This document shows positions 25,969-33,717 of a stretch of 64,000 nucleotides of DNA, in pieces. The number at the start of each line of letters is the position of its first letter. Positions within the stretch are counted from its first letter, which is position 1. The DNA comes from Amycolatopsis coloradensis. GTDB taxonomy: Bacteria; Actinomycetota; Actinomycetes; Mycobacteriales; Pseudonocardiaceae. Both the position numbers and the translations under genes were made by a program. Location: assembly GCF_001953865.1 (NCBI RefSeq), contig NZ_MQUQ01000012.1:62001-126000 (forward strand). The letters run 5' to 3'. The notes beneath the pieces were generated by a model. That model ran no database searches and had not been told where the DNA came from. It saw only the letters and a list, made by a program, of their open reading frames with translations.

Positions 25969-26000
25969 GACTTGCGTTCAGCCCCCTGATCGCGATCCGG
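25969..26000. repeat. TTAG/CTAA element between divergent amidase and HAD genes
   Basis: GGACTTGCGTTCAGCCCCCT then GATCGCGATCCGG; both core triplets carry one change (TCAG, CTGA). It ends 15 bp before the HAD gene start. Confidence 0.8.
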
Positions 26001-26015
26001 TGGCAAGGTGGGGGC

Positions 26016-26678
26016 ATGGCTGGGGTGAAGGAGCTTCTGCGGGAGAAGGACCATGTCTTCCTCGACTTCGACGGTCCGGTGTGCGACGTGTTCGCGAAGT
26101 TGCCGTCGAGCGAGGTGGCCGACAGGCTCAAGCGACTCGTCGGGCCCGACCTGCCTCATGAGGTGAGCGCTGCGGCGGATCCGTTCGAGGTGCTCCGGTA
26201 CGCGGCTTCATGCGGTCCGAACGCCGCGCACGTCGTCGAGCGGCAGCTCAGTCGGCTGGAGAACGAGGCCGTCTCGATGGTGCCGCCCGCTCCGGGTGCT
26301 GTGGAGGTGATCCGTGAGTGGGTCGCGCAGGGGTTCACAGTGTCGATCGTCAGCAACAACTCCGTCGAAGCGATCCGGGCGTTCCTCACCGTGCACGAAC
26401 TCGTCGAGCAGGTTCGCCGGATCAGTGCACGGGCGTCGAGCGACCCCGCGCACCTGAAGCCGCACCCGGTCCTGATCGAGGCCGCGGTGAAGGCCCTCGG
26501 CACTTCGCCCGGGAAGTGCGTGATGATCGGTGACTCCGCCGCGGACGTCCTCGCCGCTCGGGCCGCCGGAGTCGCTTCGGTCGCCCTCGCGACTACGTCC
26601 GCGAAGCGCCGGTCCCTCGCCGCCCTGCACCCCGATGCCCTGGTAAGCGACCTCACCGACTTGCGTTTAGCCCCCTAA
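26016..26678 (+). CDS. HAD-superfamily phosphatase
   Basis: A 220-residue haloacid dehalogenase-like hydrolase. Motif I is FLDFDGPVCD (nucleophile Asp), motif II the Ser of VSIVSNNS, motif III the Lys of HLKPHP, motif IV GDSAADVLAA. A helical cap lies between motifs I and II, as in phosphoglycolate phosphatase relatives. The substrate is not predictable. The C-terminal DLRLAP and stop come from a TTAG/CTAA element, as in tsaE. Confidence 0.88.
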   Translation: MAGVKELLREKDHVFLDFDGPVCDVFAKLPSSEVADRLKRLVGPDLPHEVSAAADPFEVLRYAASCGPNAAHVVERQLSRLENEAVSMVPPAPGAVEVIREWVAQGFTVSIVSNNSVEAIRAFLTVHELVEQVRRISARASSDPAHLKPHPVLIEAAVKALGTSPGKCVMIGDSAADVLAARAAGVASVALATTSAKRRSLAALHPDALVSDLTDLRLAP

Positions 26679-26742
26679 TCGTGATCCCGGCGGCGGGTTG
26701 CCCCCGGGCCCCGACCTGCGTTTAGCCCCCTAATCGTGATCT
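26657..26742. repeat. Two direct TTAG/CTAA elements at the 3' end of the HAD gene
   Basis: 26657-26690 and 26712-26742 share the GCGTTTAGCCCCCTAATCGT core and lie in the same orientation. The first gives the HAD gene its last codons and TAA. The second ends 10 bp before the ubiA stop. Confidence 0.85.
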
Positions 26743-26752
26743 GTGGGGCCGC

Positions 26753-27621
26753 TCACCAGGCGTGACTCGCCAGCAGGCCCAGGAAGAGCACCAGGCCGAC
26801 GTGGTTGTTGCTCATGAACGCCCGGAAGTAGCCGTCGCGCTCGCGCCGCGCGATCAGCGTCCGCTGGCGGACGAACAACGCGCCCGCGACCCCGACGGCG
26901 AGGTAGAACTCCCAGCCGAGCGAGCCCACTCGGCCGACCACCGCCATGAGCACCAGCATCGTTCCCTGCAGGACGCCGATGGCCAGCCGGTCGTGACGGC
27001 CGAACAGGATGGCCGTGGATTTCACGCCGATCCTCAGGTCGTCGTCCCGGTCGACCGCGGCGTACAGCGTGTCGTACGCGACCACCCACAGGAGATTGGC
27101 GAGGAACAGCAGCCAGCAGATCGGCGGCAGGGATTCCCCGGCGGCGGCGAAGCCATCGGGATCGACCACCCGAACGCCGCGCCCAGCACCACCTGCGGCA
27201 GCTGCGTGTAGCGCTTCGCGAACGGATACGCGCACGCCAGCGCCAGTGCCACCATCGACAGGAGGACAGTCGTGACGTTGAGCGTCAGCACCACCAGGAA
27301 GGAGAGCGACACCAGCACGGCGAACAGGTAGCGCGCTTCTCTCGCCGTCGCCGCACCGCTGGGAAGCGGACGATGCGCGGTGCGCTTCACGTGGCCGTCG
27401 AACCCGCGGTCCGCGTAGTCGTTCACCACACAGCCGGCCGCGCGCATCAGCCACACCCCGGCCACGAAGGCGGCGAGGATCCTCGGAGACGGCTCACCCG
27501 CCGTCGCGATCCACAGGGCCCACAGCGTCGGCCACAAGAGCAGGAGCGCGCCGATCGGCTTGTCCGCCCGCATCAGGCGCAGGTACGCCGGCAGCCTGGT
27601 CCGGTCGAGGAGCGACAGCAT
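26753..27621 (-). pseudogene. ubiA: 4-hydroxybenzoate polyprenyltransferase (UbiA type), frameshifted
   Basis: A polytopic prenyltransferase that would attach a polyprenyl chain to an aromatic quinone precursor. The N-terminal frame has RADKPIGALLLLWPTLWALW and the Mg/pyrophosphate motif NDYADRGFDGHV; the second motif YDTLYAAVDRDDDLRIG lies in another frame. The break is near 27150, where GWSIPMA should run into FAAAGESLPPICW; one base (a C in GCCTTC) is missing. Both halves are otherwise intact, so this is either a very recent mutation or a sequencing error. The start used is the ATG at 27621, divergent from groES. Confidence 0.8.
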
Positions 27622-27804
27622 CTTCGTCCCCTCAGTCCGGCCGCAGGTCACAAGCTAGTTGCGTGACCGTCCGCCCTGCCCGGCCTCGGAACTAAGAGAC
27701 AAGGAGCTCTGGCCGGACGGGCATGCGCACGCGGAACCGTGGCGGACCAAAACGGCCGGTCAGGCGACCGGCCGCGACATTTTCGTGAGCTGAGCGGACC
27801 CTCC

Positions 27805-27834
27805 TTGCGAAGCTGGCACTCACATGGCTAGAGT
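27805..27834 (+). promoter_or_regulatory. groES promoter
   Basis: TTGCGA (27805-27810) and TAGAGT (27829-27834) with an 18-bp spacer. The -10 box lies inside the CIRCE operator. Confidence 0.6.
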
Positions 27835-27839
27835 GCTAA
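27814..27839. promoter_or_regulatory. CIRCE operator (HrcA binding site)
   Basis: TGGCACTC, 9 bp, GAGTGCTAA: the CIRCE inverted repeat with one mismatch in the left arm. It predicts HrcA repression of groES-groEL1 with heat induction. Confidence 0.88.
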
Positions 27840-27938
27840 TTGCACGGCCCGAACACGCCCCGGCACCCGCGACGGCGGGGGTGGTAGGAGCCGTAACTCA
27901 TCCTGCCAACGCTTTCGACGACCGTGGAGGTCAACCCG

Positions 27939-28232
27939 GTGAGCGTGAACATCAAGCCGCTCGAGGACAAGATCGTTGTCCAGACGAGTGAGGCCGAGGA
28001 GACGACCGCTTCCGGCCTCGTCATCCCCGACACCGCCAAGGAGAAGCCCCAGGAGGGCAAGGTTCTGGCCGTGGGCCCGGGCCGCATCGACGACAAGGGC
28101 AACCGCGTCCCGCTCGACGTTTCCGTCGGCGACGTCGTCATCTACTCCAAGTACGGCGGCACCGAAGTGAAGTACAACGGTGAGGACTACTTGATCCTTT
28201 CCGCTCGCGACGTGCTGGCCGTCATCAACTGA
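27939..28232 (+). CDS. groES: Co-chaperonin GroES
   Basis: A 97-residue cochaperonin that caps GroEL. It has IKPLEDKIVVQ, the mobile loop EAEETTASGLVIPDTAKEKP, GKVLAVGPG and the C-terminal ILSARDVLAV. The GTG at 27939 has GGAGG 8 bp upstream; an in-frame GTG 15 bp earlier would lose this spacing. It is controlled by CIRCE and is followed by groEL1 after a 100-bp spacer. Confidence 0.97.
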   Translation: MSVNIKPLEDKIVVQTSEAEETTASGLVIPDTAKEKPQEGKVLAVGPGRIDDKGNRVPLDVSVGDVVIYSKYGGTEVKYNGEDYLILSARDVLAVIN

Positions 28233-28252
28233 CGTCCGCTCTCAGCGCATGA

Positions 28253-28296
28253 CGCCCCGGGCCCCGCATTGCCGGGGGACGGGGCGTTCGTGTTTT
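28253..28296 (+). terminator. Hairpin with T-rich tail between groES and groEL1
   Basis: CGCCCC and GGGGCG enclose an inner GGCCCCG/CGGGG stem, followed by TTCGTGTTTT. It could lower read-through from groES into groEL1 or stabilise the groES end after processing. Confidence 0.55.
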
Positions 28297-28332
28297 CCGA
28301 GCTTTAGAACTGGAAGGTAAGCGGAAAAGGCC

Positions 28333-29946
28333 ATGCCCAAGCAGATCAGTTTCGACGAGGACGCTCGTCGCGCGCTCGAGCGCGGGGTGAACAAGCTCGC
28401 TGACGCGGTCAAGGTCACCCTCGGCCCGCGCGGTCGCCACGTCGTGCTCGACAAGAAGTTCGGCGGCCCGACCATCACCCTCGACGGCGTCACCGTCGCT
28501 CGTGAGATCGAGCTCGACGACCCGTTCGAGAACCTCGGCGCCCAGCTCGCCAAGAGCGTCGCCACCAAGACGAACGACGTCGCCGGTGACGGCACCACGA
28601 CCGCGACCGTGCTCGCCCAGTCGCTGGTGAAGGTCGGCCTTCGCAACGTCGCCGCCGGTGCCAACCCGACGGCCGTCGGCCGCGGCATCGAGGCCGCCGC
28701 GGAGAAGGTCATCGCGGTCCTCAAGGAGAAGGCGACCCCGGTCAAGGGTCGCGACAACATCGCCCAGGTCGGCACCGTCACCTCGCGTGACGCGGCCATC
28801 GGCGCCCTGCTCGGCGAGGCCGTCGAGCGGGTCGGCGAGGACGGCGTCATCACGATCGAGGAGTCGTCCACGCTGGCGACCGAGCTCGTGATCACCGAGG
28901 GTGTGCAGTTCGACAAGGGCTTCCTGTCGGCGCACTTCGCGACCAACCCGGAGGAGCAGAAGGCGATCCTCGAGGACGCCTATATCCTCCTGGTCCGCGA
29001 GAAGATCTCGGCCCTTGCCGACCTGCTCCCGGTGCTGGAGAAGGTCGTCGAGGCCAAGAAGCCGCTGCTGATCGTCGCCGAGGACGTCGACGGCGAAGCG
29101 CTGTCGACCCTCGTGGTGAACTCGCTGCGCAAGACGATCACCGCCGTCGCCGTCAAGGCGCCGTTCTTCGGTGACCGTCGCAAGGCGTTCCTGGACGACC
29201 TCGCGGTCGTCACCGGCGGCGAGGTCATCTCGGCCGAGATCGGGCACAAGCTGTCCGAGACCACGCTCGCCCAGCTGGGCAGCGCCCGCCGGATCGTCGT
29301 CACCAAGGACGACACCACGCTCGTCGACGGTGCCGGCACCAAGGACGACATCGCCGGGCGCGTTTCGCAGATCCGCAAGGAGATCGAGAACACCGACTCC
29401 GACTGGGACCGCGAGAAGCTGCAGGAGCGGCTGGCGAAGCTCGGCGGCGGTGTCGCGGTGATCAAGGTCGGCGCGGCCACCGAGACCGAGCTCAACGAGC
29501 GTAAGCACCGCATCGAGGACGCCGTGGCTTCGACCAAGGCGGCCGTCGAAGAGGGCATCCTGCCCGGCGGTGGCTCGGCGCTCGTGCACGCGGTCAAGGA
29601 GCTCGACGGCGGCCTCGGCCTCGAGGGCGACGAAGCGACCGGTGTGCGCATCGTCCGCGACGCGCTGTCCGCCCCGCTGTTCTGGATCGCGACCAACGCG
29701 GGCCACGAGGGTGCGGTCATCGTGAACAAGGTCCAGGAGCAGAGCTGGGGGCACGGCTTCAACGCCGCCACCGGTGAGCTCACCGACCTGCTGGCCGCCG
29801 GCATCGTCGACCCGGTCAAGGTGACCCGGTCCGCGGTGGCGAACGCCGCCTCCATCGCCCGGCTCGTGCTCACGACGGAGAGCTCCATCGTCGAGAAGCC
29901 TGCCGACGAGGAGCCCGCCGCGGCGGGTCACGGTCACGCGCACTAG
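28333..29946 (+). CDS. groEL1: Chaperonin GroEL1 with His-rich tail
   Basis: A 537-residue chaperonin: KVTLGPRGRHVVLDKKFG, the ATP site NDVAGDGTTTATVLAQ and EEGILPGGGSAL. The C-terminus ends in a His-containing GHGHAH instead of the Gly-Met repeat of housekeeping GroEL, the mark of the actinobacterial GroEL1 paralogue next to groES; a second groEL is expected elsewhere. Folding ATPase acting with GroES; in mycobacteria GroEL1 has special roles such as in biofilm formation. An intrinsic terminator follows. Confidence 0.95.
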   Translation: MPKQISFDEDARRALERGVNKLADAVKVTLGPRGRHVVLDKKFGGPTITLDGVTVAREIELDDPFENLGAQLAKSVATKTNDVAGDGTTTATVLAQSLVKVGLRNVAAGANPTAVGRGIEAAAEKVIAVLKEKATPVKGRDNIAQVGTVTSRDAAIGALLGEAVERVGEDGVITIEESSTLATELVITEGVQFDKGFLSAHFATNPEEQKAILEDAYILLVREKISALADLLPVLEKVVEAKKPLLIVAEDVDGEALSTLVVNSLRKTITAVAVKAPFFGDRRKAFLDDLAVVTGGEVISAEIGHKLSETTLAQLGSARRIVVTKDDTTLVDGAGTKDDIAGRVSQIRKEIENTDSDWDREKLQERLAKLGGGVAVIKVGAATETELNERKHRIEDAVASTKAAVEEGILPGGGSALVHAVKELDGGLGLEGDEATGVRIVRDALSAPLFWIATNAGHEGAVIVNKVQEQSWGHGFNAATGELTDLLAAGIVDPVKVTRSAVANAASIARLVLTTESSIVEKPADEEPAAAGHGHAH

Positions 29947-29967
29947 CTCACCTGTTCCACCCCGAAA

Positions 29968-30006
29968 CGGGGCGGCACTCCACCCGGAGTGCCGCCCCGC
30001 TTCTTG
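29968..30006 (+). terminator. Intrinsic terminator of groES-groEL1
   Basis: A 13-bp stem GGGGCGGCACTCC / GGAGTGCCGCCCC with a 4-base loop, followed by GCTTCTTG. Confidence 0.85.
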
Positions 30007-30020
30007 TGCCCTGGCCCGCC

Positions 30021-30209
30021 CACCTGCGTTTAGCGGGCAAACTGCGATCCGGCGGCCGGGGATCCCGGGCGCGGCGAAGGCGACTTTCGCGGGCTAAGTG
30101 CGATCCGGCGGCTGGCTGCCCACGACGGCACCGACCTGCGTTTAGCGGGCTAAACGCGATCTGGGGCGGAGGCGGGGCGGAGCGACTTTCGCGGGCTAAT
30201 CGTGACGCG
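30021..30209. repeat. Array of four direct TTAG/CTAA elements
   Basis: Copies start at 30021, 30081, 30132 and 30183, all in one orientation, 51-60 bp apart. Two arm types alternate: (G)ACCTGCGTTTAG, GACTTTCG, GACCTGCGTTTAG, GACTTTCG. This fills most of the 336-bp gap between groEL1 and whiB3. Confidence 0.88.
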
Positions 30210-30228
30210 TCCGGGCCTGGACGAGCGG

Positions 30229-30262
30229 AAGGGCGGCACCCCACCCGGATGCCGCCCTTCCG
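30229..30262 (-). terminator. Terminator hairpin at the 3' end of whiB3
   Basis: GAAGGGCGGCA and TGCCGCCCTTC pair around a 12-base loop, 20 bp past the whiB3 stop. Its position between convergent genes suggests it serves both. Confidence 0.6.
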
Positions 30263-30281
30263 TGTTGCCGACTCGGCCGGA

Positions 30282-30584
30282 TCAGCCGTTCGACATGCTC
30301 AGCGTGCGCTTGTCCGCCTTGATGATGTGCTCGCGTTCCGACTCCGACAACCCACCCCAGATCCCGTAGGGCTCGTGCACGGCGAGCGCGTGGTTCCGGC
30401 ACATGGCCAGCACCGGGCAGGCCAGGCACACGGCTTTGGCCCTCGCCTCGCGGCGGGCTCTGGCAGGCCCGCGTTCGCCGTCAGGGTGAAAGAAGGACGC
30501 GCTGTCCATGCCTCGGCACGACCCTTCGAGCTGCCAGTCCCATACATCGGCGTTGGGTCCCGGGAGCCTGCGTGTGTCCGCCAT
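30282..30584 (-). CDS. whiB3: WhiB-family iron-sulfur regulator, WhiB3/WhiD orthologue
   Basis: A 100-residue WhiB protein. Cys23, Cys53, Cys56 and Cys62 are placed to hold a 4Fe-4S cluster, followed by the GIWGG turn (74-78) and a basic AT-hook-like end. The N-terminus LPGPNADVWDWQLEGSCRGMDS matches WhiB3. These proteins sense redox/NO and act with the primary sigma factor. I use the ATG at 30584; another lies 18 bp upstream. Neighbouring bldM, sigD and guaB2 match the whiB3/whiD locus of Mycobacterium and Streptomyces. Confidence 0.93.
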   Translation of the reverse strand: MADTRRLPGPNADVWDWQLEGSCRGMDSASFFHPDGERGPARARREARAKAVCLACPVLAMCRNHALAVHEPYGIWGGLSESEREHIIKADKRTLSMSNG

Positions 30585-30793
30585 CCTGACCGCCTCCGTC
30601 ATCCGGTCGAAGCGTTTACCTGCTCTGCTGTGCTGCGGCTACTCCATTCGGTGCAACGGCGGTAACGTTAGAAGCGCGCCAATACTTGTTCAAGAGATTC
30701 GAGACGATTCAGCCGTTAGGCATCCCCCGGAGGTGTGAGCCGCCCTTTCCGCTCCGGTTGCCGCGGCTCCGGCCTGCCTGGATATTGGGTCGA

Positions 30794-31747
30794 GTGGGAT
30801 CTCGGATCAGCAGTGAAGAACCCACCCTGCCGGTGGCCTCGGTCGCTCGCCGGCTCGGGGTCGCACCGTCCACCCTGCGAACCTGGGACCGCAGATACGG
30901 CGTGGGACCGAGCCGCCACACCAACGGCCGTCACCGCCGCTACGGCAGCTCCGACATCGGCCGTCTCGAACTGATGCAGCGTGCGTTGCTCCGCGGCGCC
31001 TCGACGGCCGAAGCGGCGAAGTACGCGCTCGAGCAAATGCCCCGGACGGCGGCAGCGCCCCCGGAAACCCCGGTGGTCCAAGTGGACGAACAGGCCGCCG
31101 CGCCGCCCGCCGAGGATCACGACGTCCCGTCACGCCTCGCCAGGCGCTTGAGCACGGCCGCGCTCGCGATGGATTTCGGCGCGGTTCAGCGCATGCTCGC
31201 CGACACGATCCGCGAACTCGGCGTCCTGCCCGCGTGGACCGGCGTCGTGTCGCCGGTGCTGACGGCGCTCGGCACGCGCTGGCGCGGGGTCAGCGCCGGC
31301 GCGGAGGTCGAGTACCTGCTCGCCGAATGCGTCTACGCCGCCCTGGTCCGCGCGACACCGGTGCTCCGCGAACCACGCAACCAGCGGCCGGTCCTGCTGA
31401 CCTGCGTCCCGGACGAGCGCGACAACATGCCGATGTACGCGCTCGCCGCGGCGCTCGCCGGACGCCGGATCGGCGCCCAGCTGTTCGGCGCCTCCCTGCC
31501 TGCCGAGGTGCTCGCGGTGACCGTCCGCCGCAGCGTCCCGGCCGCGGTGGTGCTGTGGTCGGGACGGCACGCCACCGCCGATCCGCGCCTGTTCGCCAGG
31601 GTGTCCCGCGGCCGTCAGCGCAGCAGGCTGTTCGCCTGCGGACCGGGCTGGGATCCCGCGACGCTTCCGGACAAGATCGAACTGCTCGGCGAGCTGACGA
31701 CGGCCGCCGACCGGATCGAGCATGTTCTTGTCGGTGCGAGGCGATAG
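30794..31747 (+). CDS. MerR-family regulator with degenerate cobalamin-binding domain
   Basis: About 317 residues from the GTG at 30794; the frame stays open to a TTG at 30686, so the start is uncertain. Residues 12-80 are a MerR winged helix (VASVARRLGVAPSTLRTWDRRYG, GRHRRY). The rest has the layout of CarH/LitR B12-dependent photoreceptors: a four-helix part and a Rossmann part. The key residues are changed: the W-x9-EH motif is W163-x9-E173-Tyr174, and the DxHxxG motif is D207-E-Arg209-D-N-Met212. Cobalamin binding is therefore unlikely. It stands between whiB3 and bldM, where neither Mycobacterium nor Streptomyces is known to me to have it. Confidence 0.75.
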   Translation: MGSRISSEEPTLPVASVARRLGVAPSTLRTWDRRYGVGPSRHTNGRHRRYGSSDIGRLELMQRALLRGASTAEAAKYALEQMPRTAAAPPETPVVQVDEQAAAPPAEDHDVPSRLARRLSTAALAMDFGAVQRMLADTIRELGVLPAWTGVVSPVLTALGTRWRGVSAGAEVEYLLAECVYAALVRATPVLREPRNQRPVLLTCVPDERDNMPMYALAAALAGRRIGAQLFGASLPAEVLAVTVRRSVPAAVVLWSGRHATADPRLFARVSRGRQRSRLFACGPGWDPATLPDKIELLGELTTAADRIEHVLVGARR

Positions 31748-31756
31748 AAAGGACGA

Positions 31757-32596
31757 ATGGAAACGTCCTTGCGGTCCGCCGCGTTCGGCGACGGCGTACC
31801 GCCGCCGAATTCCTTCGCGGTGCCCGCGTCACCTCGCGGGCGGCTGCTCGCCGGAATCGGGCTCGGCGCCCGCGGCCGGTACGCGGCGGCGGCCACCCTG
31901 CTGAACGGTTTGCGCGCGAGCACGGACCCGGTGCTCGCGTCGCTGGCCGCGAGCACGCTGGCATCGCACCGGCGGCAGCTGGGCGGGCACGCGGCGGCTC
32001 TCGTCCTCGACGGTGAGGCGCTCGCGCTGGTGATCGCGGAGCCGCGAGGTGAACCCGACCCCGACGGCCTGGACGCCGAGGGGGCCCGGGCGGACGCCTT
32101 TCTCGGTCTCGCGGCGGACAACCTCGGTCGCGGCAGGCTGGCCGCCGCCCGGCGCCTGAGGGCCCGTGCGGAGGCGCATATCGGCAACTGGCGGAGCCGG
32201 ACCAGGGCCGGTTGGGTGACCGCGGAAATTGAACTGGCCAGTAACCTTTCCACGGCGGCGATCGCACCTGCGGAAATGGCGTTGGAAACGGCGCGGACCC
32301 GGGGCGCCTGCCGGCATGTCGTCAAATCACAGCTTGTACTCGGCGTGACGATGGCGAAGGGGAGTTCCGCTGAGCGGGCCCGCGCGAAGACGCTGGTCGA
32401 GAGCGCCCGGGAAACCGCCGAGAAATACGAATTCAATTCACTTCTCTGGGTGGCGTGCCTGCTCGCGGCCGACCTCGCGGCAGGACACGCCGATGAGTAT
32501 CGATTCAGAAGTGCCGAACTGTTGCACGCAGTGTTACGGCACGCAGATCCTTGCGGGAGGTGGCTCGCCCGGCAATCTCCATGGGTCCCCCTCTGA
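31757..32596 (+). CDS. Helical-repeat (TPR-like) protein of unknown function
   Basis: A 279-residue Ala/Arg/Leu-rich protein with regular helical pairs (GRYAAAATLLNGLRAS, GRLAAARRLRARAEAH, AEMALETARTRG), resembling TPR scaffolds. No catalytic motif, signal peptide or membrane segment. By position, between whiB3 and sigD, it may correspond to the Rv3415c-type conserved hypothetical of mycobacteria. It starts 9 bp after the MerR gene behind AGAAAGGACG, so they are cotranscribed. Confidence 0.65.
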   Translation: METSLRSAAFGDGVPPPNSFAVPASPRGRLLAGIGLGARGRYAAAATLLNGLRASTDPVLASLAASTLASHRRQLGGHAAALVLDGEALALVIAEPRGEPDPDGLDAEGARADAFLGLAADNLGRGRLAAARRLRARAEAHIGNWRSRTRAGWVTAEIELASNLSTAAIAPAEMALETARTRGACRHVVKSQLVLGVTMAKGSSAERARAKTLVESARETAEKYEFNSLLWVACLLAADLAAGHADEYRFRSAELLHAVLRHADPCGRWLARQSPWVPL

Positions 32597-32736
32597 GGGC
32601 GTCTAGCCTGTTGGAGGGCCCATTCCGGCAACCGGGCTAAGAAACTTTCAGAAAAGCCACCGGATCGTGTCAAGGTTCGGGCTAAAGCGTCCGATAGGGG
32701 AAGTGGAATGTCACCCGGCTGCAGGAAGGAAACCCC

Positions 32737-33333
32737 GTGACGACGGTCTTGATCTGCGACGACCGACGCAGTGTCCGCGAAGGGCTCACTCGAGTGATGT
32801 CCGCGGTCCCAGGGGTCAGTCGCATCGACTGCGTAGCGCACGGTGACGAGCTGCTGGCCCGGTACTCCCGTCAGCCGGTCGACGTCGTGCTGGTCGGAAC
32901 CCAGCGCGCTGTCCCGACTGGCGTCGAAGCCACCAGGCGGCTCGTCTCGGCGAACCCCCAAGCGAATGTGATCGTGTTCGGCGCTCCGGACGATGCGGGC
33001 TCCATCGCCGCCGCCATCGCCGGCGGAGCCCGCGGCTACCTGCGTTGGGACGCCTCGCGTCCCGAACTCGTGGCCGCACTGGCGCACACTCTCGCCAGCA
33101 CCTCGGTGCCGGCGCCGCGCCAGCCGTCCGACCCCGGTGTTCAGCTCACCGAGCGCGAGCTTCAAGTGCTCCGTGGGATGAGCCAGGGCAAGAGCAACGG
33201 ACAGATCGGCCGCGAGCTGTACCTGTCCGAAGACACCGTGAAGACCCACGCGCGCCGCTTGTTCCGCAAGCTCGGCGTGCGGGACCGCGCTCAAGCGGTC
33301 GCCCACGGATTCCGCCGTGGACTTGTTTCCTGA
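32737..33333 (+). CDS. bldM: BldM-type atypical response regulator
   Basis: A 198-residue orphan regulator: receiver domain (1-120) and LuxR/FixJ DNA-binding domain (LTERELQVLRGMSQGKSNGQIG, LSEDTVKTHARRLFRKLG). The C-terminus AQAVAHGFRRGLVS and the position before sigD and guaB identify it as BldM/WhiK, which controls sporulation genes in Streptomyces. The phospho-acceptor position 54 is Gly (VLVGTQ) where an Asp is expected, and the conserved Lys is Arg (GYLRWD), so it cannot be controlled by normal phosphorylation. Its start is ATG-less GTG after AAGGAAACC. Confidence 0.88.
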   Translation: MTTVLICDDRRSVREGLTRVMSAVPGVSRIDCVAHGDELLARYSRQPVDVVLVGTQRAVPTGVEATRRLVSANPQANVIVFGAPDDAGSIAAAIAGGARGYLRWDASRPELVAALAHTLASTSVPAPRQPSDPGVQLTERELQVLRGMSQGKSNGQIGRELYLSEDTVKTHARRLFRKLGVRDRAQAVAHGFRRGLVS

Positions 33334-33379
33334 CAACGCTTTCCTGATTTCACCGGTCTGATAGCGGCAACGGGTGACA

Positions 33380-33408
33380 ACGGGCCGGGGGGCAAGCCCC
33401 TGGCCCGT
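33380..33408 (+). terminator. Hairpin after bldM
   Basis: ACGGGCC-GGGG and CCCC-T-GGCCCGT pair around GGCAAG-type loop, 47 bp past the stop. The T run is weak. Confidence 0.55.
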
Positions 33409-33717
33409 ACCTGTGTTCCCCGTCACGCTTCGCGCTTTTCCGTTCACAGCTCGGGCACTCTTGCCCGAGCGTGTCCGCCTCCGGGTGGACCGTCGTATCC
33501 CGCTGCGCTCCAGCTCGTTGAAGTTCGACTACGAGCGAGGGGAACCAGGAAGACCTGGGTTTCAGCGTGCTCGCCGGAAGGGCGGCGCGCCGATGGCGGC
33601 CGTCAGCGAAGGCGACGGGCCTGGGCGGTACGGTAGCTGTCACCCCGGTAGTGGCCTCCGAAGTCACACGCCGGACTCTTTGCACGCCTATACGTAACAC
33701 TGGGACTGTTGTCTGCG
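33409..33717 (+). other. Upstream region of sigD
   Basis: About 310 bp without a credible gene; a 107-codon frame starting at 33374 begins inside the hairpin and has no recognisable features. The last 60 bp (CGCCTATACGTAACACTGGG) are relatively AT-rich and probably carry the sigD promoter. Confidence 0.4.

Larger units (their letters stand above)
27622..27938. other. Divergent ubiA/groES regulatory region
   Basis: This 317-bp gap has no credible coding frame. It holds a hairpin at 27753-27774 (CGGCCGGTC/GACCGGCCG) followed by ATTTTCG, a sigma-70-like promoter and a CIRCE operator near 27805-27839, and a roughly 100-bp groES leader. Confidence 0.6.

Noticed and set aside
28225..29943. A long reverse-strand frame opposite groEL1
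   Set aside because: Antisense shadow of a highly conserved gene with strong codon bias.
30021..30209. The four-copy array considered as a CRISPR
   Set aside because: Repeats vary in both arms, spacing is irregular, copies occur singly across the window, and no cas gene is near.
33374..33697. A 107-codon forward frame between bldM and sigD
   Set aside because: It begins in a hairpin, has no ribosome site or recognisable feature, and ends in the sigD promoter region.
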